Shown one piece after another: positions 57,660 to 64,000 of a stretch of DNA of 64,000 nucleotides. Below the pieces are notes generated by a model, which saw only the letters and a list, made by a program, of their open reading frames with translations, had not been told where the DNA came from and did not search any database. Both the position numbers and the translations under genes were made by a program. The DNA is taken from positions 8,214,082-8,278,081 of the forward strand of contig NC_067207.1 of assembly GCF_026262505.1 (NCBI RefSeq), written 5' to 3'. The DNA is from Trichomonas vaginalis G3 (taxonomy: Eukaryota; Parabasalia; Trichomonadida; Trichomonadidae). Every line of letters starts with the position of its first letter. Within the stretch, counting starts at the first letter, position 1.

Positions 57660-60039
57660 TAGGGTGTCCAAGGGTGTTTAGCACAAACCTGAGATACTGG
57701 CGAATAGAAATAACAACGTTACATATATATAAAGTTATATTTAAATATAATCACGGGGATTGGATTTCAATCACGGCGTTCGCAGCGGATCGATGCCAGG
57801 CTTGGGAAAGGACACGCTTTAAATCATCCATGAGAAAATTGCTTCAAATTGCTCTCTTACAAAATTTTCAAGATCATCTGGACTCGCGAATTTTCGCTGT
57901 CCTTCAGCCTTCTCTTTTTTAGTCGGCGCTGCCGAATAAATAAATAGTCAGAGGGTTGCAATATTCAGGGTGAATAAATGGCGTTTGGAACAACTTTGAC
58001 ATTGTTTTCCACTTAAGTATTCATTACCTTATGACTTTTGTGAACTCTTGAATTATTCAAAATGATTGGCAAACTTTGTTTTGTTGTTTGGATTCTCAAA
58101 CTTCATCAGAAATTGATAATTTGAGTAAGCAACATGTCAATTAGATACTGAGCATTCATCGTATTAGGTTTATTGAAAATACATTGCGTTTGATGTTCAT
58201 CTTACGCCCCAAAACGCACATCATTCATTGGTGTGTCAATTTTTTCTCGGGAATGTTTGCGGATTTTTCTCGTAAACGAAAAAGGGGATTTGACGGAGTC
58301 CAAATTCCCCGCTCGCAAAAAAGTGGGACATTTACATGTCAAATTTTATATGCATGTTAATGTCCACTTTTATGAGTTTTAGAAGCCAATGATAGCCATG
58401 AGTTACTGACATTTCATCAGTATCTCATAGCCTCCAATTCCCTTCTTAAAATGAGAAACTTTGTCGCGAATAGTTTAACATTGCGACAAATTTTTCTCCC
58501 ATTTATTAAGAATGGAATTGCGAGGCGTAAGAGATAGTACATATGAATGTATATCTTCTTTTACCCTCCATTCCTTCTAGAAAGTGTCACAAACTGGTAA
58601 TTGCCAAACTATTAACCCACACAGTTTGGACCTTTCAATGGAGATTGGAAGGCCTTTGGGGTATATATTAATACAATATACCTCAAAGCCATTCCAATCT
58701 CCACTACAAATGGTGAGAACTTTGTACGAATAGTTTAACATTCGGAACAAAGTTATCTCCCGATCTTTCAAGTTAATTGCTACCTGTGAGTACTGACTTG
58801 AAGGTCAGTTGCTCACAGGTAGCAATATCCAAAAATTTAAAAACATTTTATCATAGTTCGTTAAAGAACTAGAGGCCTCCTAGGTACTGAACCAGAATCA
58901 GTTGCTAGGGGACTCTAGGTGATCTATATAAAATCTGAGAAACTTGAGGAAATTGTTCGACATTTCCTCAAAGTTTGCTCAGCCAATTTTAGCGAGGGAA
59001 TGTTCGCTTATCGTGTAGATATTTATAATATAATTACAATGATAACAAACATTCCCCGCCTAAAAGATTGTAAAATCTTATAAGAAATGATTGCAAGAAT
59101 AACAAAATTGCTAACAAATTTTATATGAAACTGACAACTTATGAGGTAGTGATTCAAGATCACCGCCCTCATAAGATTCAGTTTTCAATCTCAAGTTAGT
59201 CTCAAAAGTACAGGCTCTATTTTTTGCCATGTAAAGTGTCATCTTTACTGTCAAGACCGTTTGTAGCGTTTTCGTTTACAACATTTCATCCTTCGCGGAT
59301 CCATATTGATTTTGGCTTCTGTTGACATATTTGAACCAAGACTCGTCCCCTGTTACTAAAAAAGCGCGAAACTTCTTGGATTTTGATACGCACCCAATAT
59401 AGAGAGGAGCTTTTTCGAAGATTTGCGACTCTATGATTTTTTTTTTGATACTGAAATTAAGGTTTGCTGCGGAACCCAACGTGGTATACTCTAGTTGTAG
59501 TTCAAAATAATTTGTGCAGATAATAACTGGACTTGTGTGTACGATGGTATCTTTGTCATCTTCCTCTATCCTTCTAAGTGATGCTCTTGGCGTCTTCATC
59601 TAGCGCTTTGAAGAATTGCTTTTGATTTTTTCTTTGATCCGGCGATTTTTTGTCAATTTTATGATGGGCGCCTTTTTGTTCATGAAGTGATACATCAACA
59701 TGATACGTTTACAGTCTGGAATAGCTAGGAGCATCCATACCGAAGCATTTTTACCAATGGTCTCGTAGATTTTTTTACAGTTTTGCAATTTTTGGCATGA
59801 GCGAGGATGTGTTTCTTATGATTCATTAAAAAAATGAAAAAAATCCCTCCAAAAATTCCCGGCGAAACCGCCTTCTTGCTCTCAAAATTCATTTTACTAT
59901 CCCGCATGGCCCGCAAATACAACATACTCATCATATTACATATATTCATATTTTTTATTATATATTTATAATAGCATATATCTCCTTTTAATGTCTCATA
60001 TAGATGCGCTGTGCTAAAACGCCACCTTTGGACACCCTA
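57660..60039 (-). mobile_element. Tc1/mariner with hairpin array, copy D (degraded)
   Basis: Both ends (TAGGGTGTCC at 57660 and its complement at 60039) and the TA flanks are recognisable. Transposase pieces and array carry many indels. Confidence 0.75.
58275..59270. repeat. Hairpin array (copy D, degraded)
   Basis: All hairpins can still be located by their bases, but both arms carry unrelated single-base errors, so the pairing is imperfect. Approximate borders. Confidence 0.6.
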
Positions 60040-60041
60040 TT

Positions 60042-60227
60042 ATTATACACTGTATTGTATTACTATCTTTTGTTATATTTTAAGAGGAAGAATTATATTC
60101 TCTCCTAAAGTGAAAACAATTTCAAATTGCCAGCTCCTTCAAAGTATTTCTGCAGACTCCAACGGTTAAAAATTACGTTTCTATCACAGATCCAGCTGCG
60201 TCAACTGCTACCTCTTTATATTTAATA
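60042..60227 (+). pseudogene. Surface-protein remnant (copy D, degraded)
   Basis: The tail DPAGQTATSLY-type sequence is recognisable near 60185-60227. Confidence 0.3.
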
Positions 60228-60665
60228 TAATATTTATTTTGCATATATTTTTTTTAGTTTAACTTTTTTTCTTTGATAAATATTTTATTTTATATTTTAA
60301 ACCCTTTAGTTTTTTTAATTAAATCATGTCTGTGTAAATCAAATTACAACATAGGCAAACTTTTGATTCGATATTATAATAGTTACGTAACAAGTGATTG
60401 CTCCATTAGAATAGCTGAGTTTTTGAAATTACGAATAGCATAGCATATTCAATTTTCCAGGACTTTCCCACTTTATTTTTTTTTATTTTTTATTTAAAAT
60501 GCTTTCGTAATTTCAGGATGCTTCTTCCCCTTTAACTTTGTTAAATGCGTAATTTTTTTTCTATCTGACAACTGGCCCTTTGAAAGATCATTGAAAATGG
60601 ATATAAACAATTTCATTTTTTTCGACTTTTTTTATAAAATAAGAAAATTAAATATACAAAATAAA
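60228..60665. other. AT-rich flank, no gene seen (copy D)
   Basis: Error-rich version of 31006-31426. Confidence 0.5.
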
Positions 60666-61717
60666 TTATTTCTTAATTATTTTGTCATATTTGACCAATT
60701 TATCCTGTCTCAAAGTATGTCCAAATCCTGCAAACTGTGTTTTGCGTATCTCGAATGTGTCTTCGTCGCTACGGCTTAAATTACATCAAGCCCTATCCAA
60801 AGAACATCATCAAACTGAAGTACGCTGGAGAGCCTTTGTTATTTTATCTGCATCAAAATTGGCCAAAGCAGGATTGGAAAATCTCTATTGATATTGAACA
60901 GCCAACAAAGCGTTCATTGCATTTCCGAGTATCCAAGAAGTGGGTGAGTGCGCGACTCTTCTCAACAAAACTCTTCGAGCTCATTCGGAAAAACGTCTTC
61001 CAATTTGCAGACTTCGACAGAATCTTCCCATCTTTCCGTTGTCCTGAAGATATCTTGCGGCAGAAAGATTTAGCGCCAGAACTAAATGCATCAATATACA
61101 GCCTTCTATAAATTCTGTGCTGTGCAAAAAGTGCAACAGCTGGTTGTTATCAAAATGTCTGTCACGTTTGTGCTGCCGCCAAATTTTATCTTCGTAACGC
61201 GAGAAGCAACGCCGAACCAAATGTTGCCACTATTGTGAACTCGCTTTTGTTGGAGGGAACTCTGGAAAACTTCGACATGCTCCTCTTCTAGTCACCCATT
61301 TGAACTTGAACAACAAGTTGAAAAATGGGCAGAAATCGGAGTATCTGCATGGAGCGAGAACACGCAGGAAAGATTGAATCCTCAACGCGCGAGCGGAACA
61401 AGACTTCTTCTTTCCCTCCAAGCATGAATGTCTGGCTTGCAACTCGCGGGACCTCCTCAAACTACGTGAAACACACTTCCAAATAATGGAATCAGTTGCG
61501 AAATCCATGGTTCATAGCTTCTTCAGCTAGGTTTGAATGTGCTTCTGACCATGTTCCGTGTAGTAGGATTCCGTTAAAATTGCTCGACCCGATAAGTCTA
61601 ACGTTTGCTGGGGCGGGTTTTTTAGCGGTTTTAATGAGGGCAGGTGATGGTGATTCTTTTTACAGATCTGCCCAGGTCTTTGCTGTTTGTCGAATAACGA
61701 ATTTTCATCGGCTTCGT
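60666..61717 (-). pseudogene. VPS16: VPS16 C-terminal part (copy D, degraded)
   Basis: Frequent short indels on the minus strand from the gap to the stop region near 60672. Local matches such as DFDRIFPS in antisense and TEFIEGCILMHL confirm identity. Not a credible functional copy. Confidence 0.65.
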
Positions 61718-61817
61718 NNNNNNNNNNNNNNNNNNNNNNNNNNNNNNNNNNNNNNNNNNNNNNNNNNNNNNNNNNNNNNNNNNNNNNNNNNNNNNNNNNN
61801 NNNNNNNNNNNNNNNNN
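61718..61817. other. Assembly gap, 100 N
   Basis: A run of 100 N separating copy D from unrelated sequence. Confidence 0.99.
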
Positions 61818-62580
61818 TTCGGTTCAGTTTTATGGTCAAACAAACAACTCCGTCTCATTCGTTCGGTCAAAGACGATATGTACCAGATGCAAAGTATTTT
61901 GACAGCATGTTTTGCTCCAGATAACCAAACATACAGACGATTGGTTCAAAAACCAAAGCACACCAAGAACTTTTTGAGCGAAGCACAGCGAGACCGACTT
62001 TTTCGGGTCGCCTAAAACTCATGAAAAATCGTAAAAATTTGCCAAATGGTTTGAGAGGTTTGGTATGTACATAGACTTCTTGTAAATGCTGTTGCAATGT
62101 GGGCTTCGCCTCGTTATGCTTGGTATATTTACAGAACTTCTTGACGGAAATTCATAGACAAGAACGTGAAGAGATGGAAAAGAAACTTCAAGCAAAAGAT
62201 GAAGTCATTGAAGCAAAAGACAAAAACATTCAGGAAAAGAATACCACGTTCGGTACCAAAAGGAAAGGAAAAGAACTATAAGTATATTGATTTATACTGA
62301 AGAGTTGGAGAAAGAAGAAGATAAAGATATGGTTTATGTTGCATTTAGTCAGAAGAAACAACAAAAGCTTTTACGACCTTGCTAAGATTTACTAAATCTG
62401 ACAGAAATTGGTTTCTATCGCGAAAAACTTACCGATTTCAATGACACGAATGAAGATGTGAAACAAATACGTTCAACGATACGTTACCTCAAACACACTA
62501 TGATATTAAAGGTTGTACAATACTTACATTCAAAGAAGATTTGTCATTGTTAAAGAAAAAATAACAAGAGTAATTTTGAC
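61818..62580 (+). pseudogene. Broken gene with a charged coiled coil, perhaps an MSV199/KilA-N-type protein
   Basis: Plus-strand pieces include LVQKPKHTKNFLSEAQRDRLF, NRKNLPNGLRGLV and a coiled coil HRQEREEMEKKLQAKDEVIE (about 62150-62240). Later comes IYTEELEKEEDKD. A hydrophobic segment, a coiled coil and a small C-terminal domain is the layout of MSV199-type proteins found in large DNA viruses and some Mavericks. That match is from memory and weak. Broken in this low-quality stretch, with many breaks. Confidence 0.3.
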
Positions 62581-62589
62581 AACTTCAAC

Positions 62590-63642
62590 ACAAGTAGAGT
62601 AAATGAACTCTTTATTTTTTCAGCTTGACTTTTTTTACAATTTTGAACTTTGTTTGCTTTAAAGATATGAATTCTGAAAGAAGTATGAGGGTCTTGTATG
62701 ACTTTGTTACTTCCTCCCATAGTTCAATATCTTGTCAAACTTACCTGCCATGGACTCTTTCATAAGTTCCATGAAATCGTCTTCGGACAATCCGGGGAAA
62801 AGTAACAATGGTCAGATAAGTATTCTCTTTACAATCCTTTAATTAAACTCTTTGCTGTTGTACACATATTACGACTGGAAATATGTTAAAAAGTGGTCTG
62901 AGCTTCTTAAGAATTCGACACATATCTGTTTTCTCTACTTTCCCTTAAGGCAAAAGGATGACGAGCAAAGTCAATCTAAGATAAGAAAGACATCTAATGC
63001 AGGGTAAAGTCTTCAATCGTAAGAATTGCAATTTTTCAGAAATGTATTCTATCTCTTTCTTTGTTTGTTTCTGAAAGTGTTTTCTTCTCTAATATTCTCT
63101 GCATTTCCCTCATTAGGGTCTTTAAACTTAGAAATTTATATACTACATTTATAGCATATATACTTTCAAAAACTCCTTCTTGGTACTTTCTTTATCCAAT
63201 CTAACAACTCAGAGGTCTTTTATACATTATAACTTAGACTTCTTTTATAATATCTTTGAACGATTGACGTATTGAGTCAAATTGACCAGAAGTACTACAA
63301 ATGACAACTTAACTCATAGTAATTGGGTTTCTTTCCTCATCTAGTTCTTGTTGTTGTGGCAGCGCCATTTTAAGATAGTGAAAGTTTTACCCGACCCAGG
63401 TGGTGGCAATTAGACCTGTTATAACCATTCCTGAGCAAATAGAACTTGTCATGTAATAGGGTTTTATCTGAGCATTTTCTAACTTCCTTCTTGTTCTTGT
63501 TTAAAAACATTCTCAATTTCTTGTCAATGTCATGCAAACTTTTTTTTTCTAACATATTTTTAGAAAAATTAAAATTTTTATCTTTTAGAAAATGTCTAGC
63601 GATTTCGCTATCTATACTTCGAGACAAGCTTTTCGACAGCAA
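62590..63642 (-). pseudogene. Maverick packaging-ATPase-like locus, broken
   Basis: On the minus strand near 63385-63405 a Walker A type motif PPGSGKTF can be read. It is preceded by ARHFLKDKNFNFSKNMLEKK and followed by pieces of a roughly 300-residue protein. A P-loop ATPase of this size next to other Maverick-like genes suggests the FtsK/HerA-type genome-packaging ATPase. It is a fossil with many breaks, and its sequence is of low quality. The Maverick assignment is an inference. Confidence 0.4.
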
Positions 63643-63774
63643 AAACTGTCGACCATAAAATCTTACATAGTGTTAAACAAGAAAGGTGAATTGTTTCTAA
63701 AGTTCTGTTTCGGGAATAATGACAAGAACCATAAAACATTAAAGCAGCAAGAAAGTCTTAAAATTTGTCAATGA
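63592..63774 (+). CDS. Small ORF divergent from the ATPase-like locus
   Basis: MSSDFAIYTSRQAFRQQKLS and about 40 further residues ending KICQ. It starts head to head with the ATPase-like locus, overlapping its first codons. Not recognised. The frame may continue beyond its stop in real sequence, but the quality here is too low to say. Confidence 0.3.
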   Translation: MSSDFAIYTSRQAFRQQKLSTIKSYIVLNKKGELFLKFCFGNNDKNHKTLKQQESLKICQ

Positions 63775-64000
63775 CAGACTTGTGTGACAGAGATGACAAC
63801 CGATTGGAAAGATGAAGTCCCAACAAAAGTTCTTAAATGCAAAGAAAGACACATGCGCTGTTCTTGAAAGATGAAATAGAAAACAGAATAGAAGAGCTAT
63901 TAAAGAAAAGAACTTTTACATAAATATAGTTTGCGCCACCAATTTGAACAATAACTCCACCAGAAAAGAAAAGAAAGAAAGAAGGAAAAGAAAGTAGAGA
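63775..64000 (+). other. Error-rich tail of the window
   Basis: Lys/Glu-rich coding-like fragments without a stable frame, ending in a purine-rich GAAA tract. Nothing assignable. Confidence 0.3.

Noticed and set aside
48057-61717. Copy D as an ancient diverged paralogue
   Set aside because: Differences are mainly single-base indels spread evenly over genes, spacers and hairpin arms; old decay would show substitutions and coding/noncoding contrast.

Overview
The window looks like a trichomonad genome, most likely Trichomonas or a close relative. It is AT-rich and its genes lack visible introns. It carries a Tc1/mariner element of the DD34D class with 28-bp inverted repeats, a Maverick/Polinton structural-gene block, a membrane-anchored repeat-rich surface-protein gene, and a TCA-type initiator motif a few bases before an ATG. 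No species name can be proved from the sequence alone.

The 64 kb are not 64 kb of different sequence. One unit of about 15 kb appears in alternating orientation. Copy A is 1-17421 (with an extra partial unit at its left end). Copy B is 17522-33653, the reverse complement. Copy C is 33754 to about 48056 and is collinear with A at a constant offset of 30256. Copy D is about 48057-61717, again the reverse complement, and is full of small indels. Runs of 100 N (17422, 33654, 61718) separate some copies; C runs into D through a fold-back without a gap. A and B are each longer than one unit, as expected from a circle or a tandem array read past its start. The stretch 61818-64000 is a different, error-rich piece that looks like another part of a Maverick.

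In the orientation of copy A, one unit reads as follows. VPS16 (+) is a HOPS/CORVET tethering subunit with one in-frame TGA near its 5' end. Its AT-rich 3' flank follows, then the 3' remnant of a second surface-protein gene (-). Next comes a mariner (+) whose transposase is split by a 948-bp insert. Then comes a surface-protein gene (-) with 345-bp repeats and a C-terminal membrane anchor, fused in frame to a Maverick reading frame. Last is a Maverick block of about 7.2 kb (-) that carries structural genes only and ends about 100 bp upstream of the next VPS16 start codon.

The most unusual object is the insert in the mariner (6547-7494 in A; 29140-30086 in B; 36803-37750 in C; degraded in D). 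It is an array of 13 back-to-back hairpins, with arms of 11-33 bp (mostly 20-33) and loops mostly of 3-9 nt. It sits between the first and second catalytic aspartates of the transposase. Two hairpins are identical. Others are related to each other but have changed in both arms together. The array has TIR-like ends of its own and is flanked by CG on each side. It resembles a small-RNA precursor cluster or a previously undescribed compound palindromic element; the sequence alone cannot decide which.
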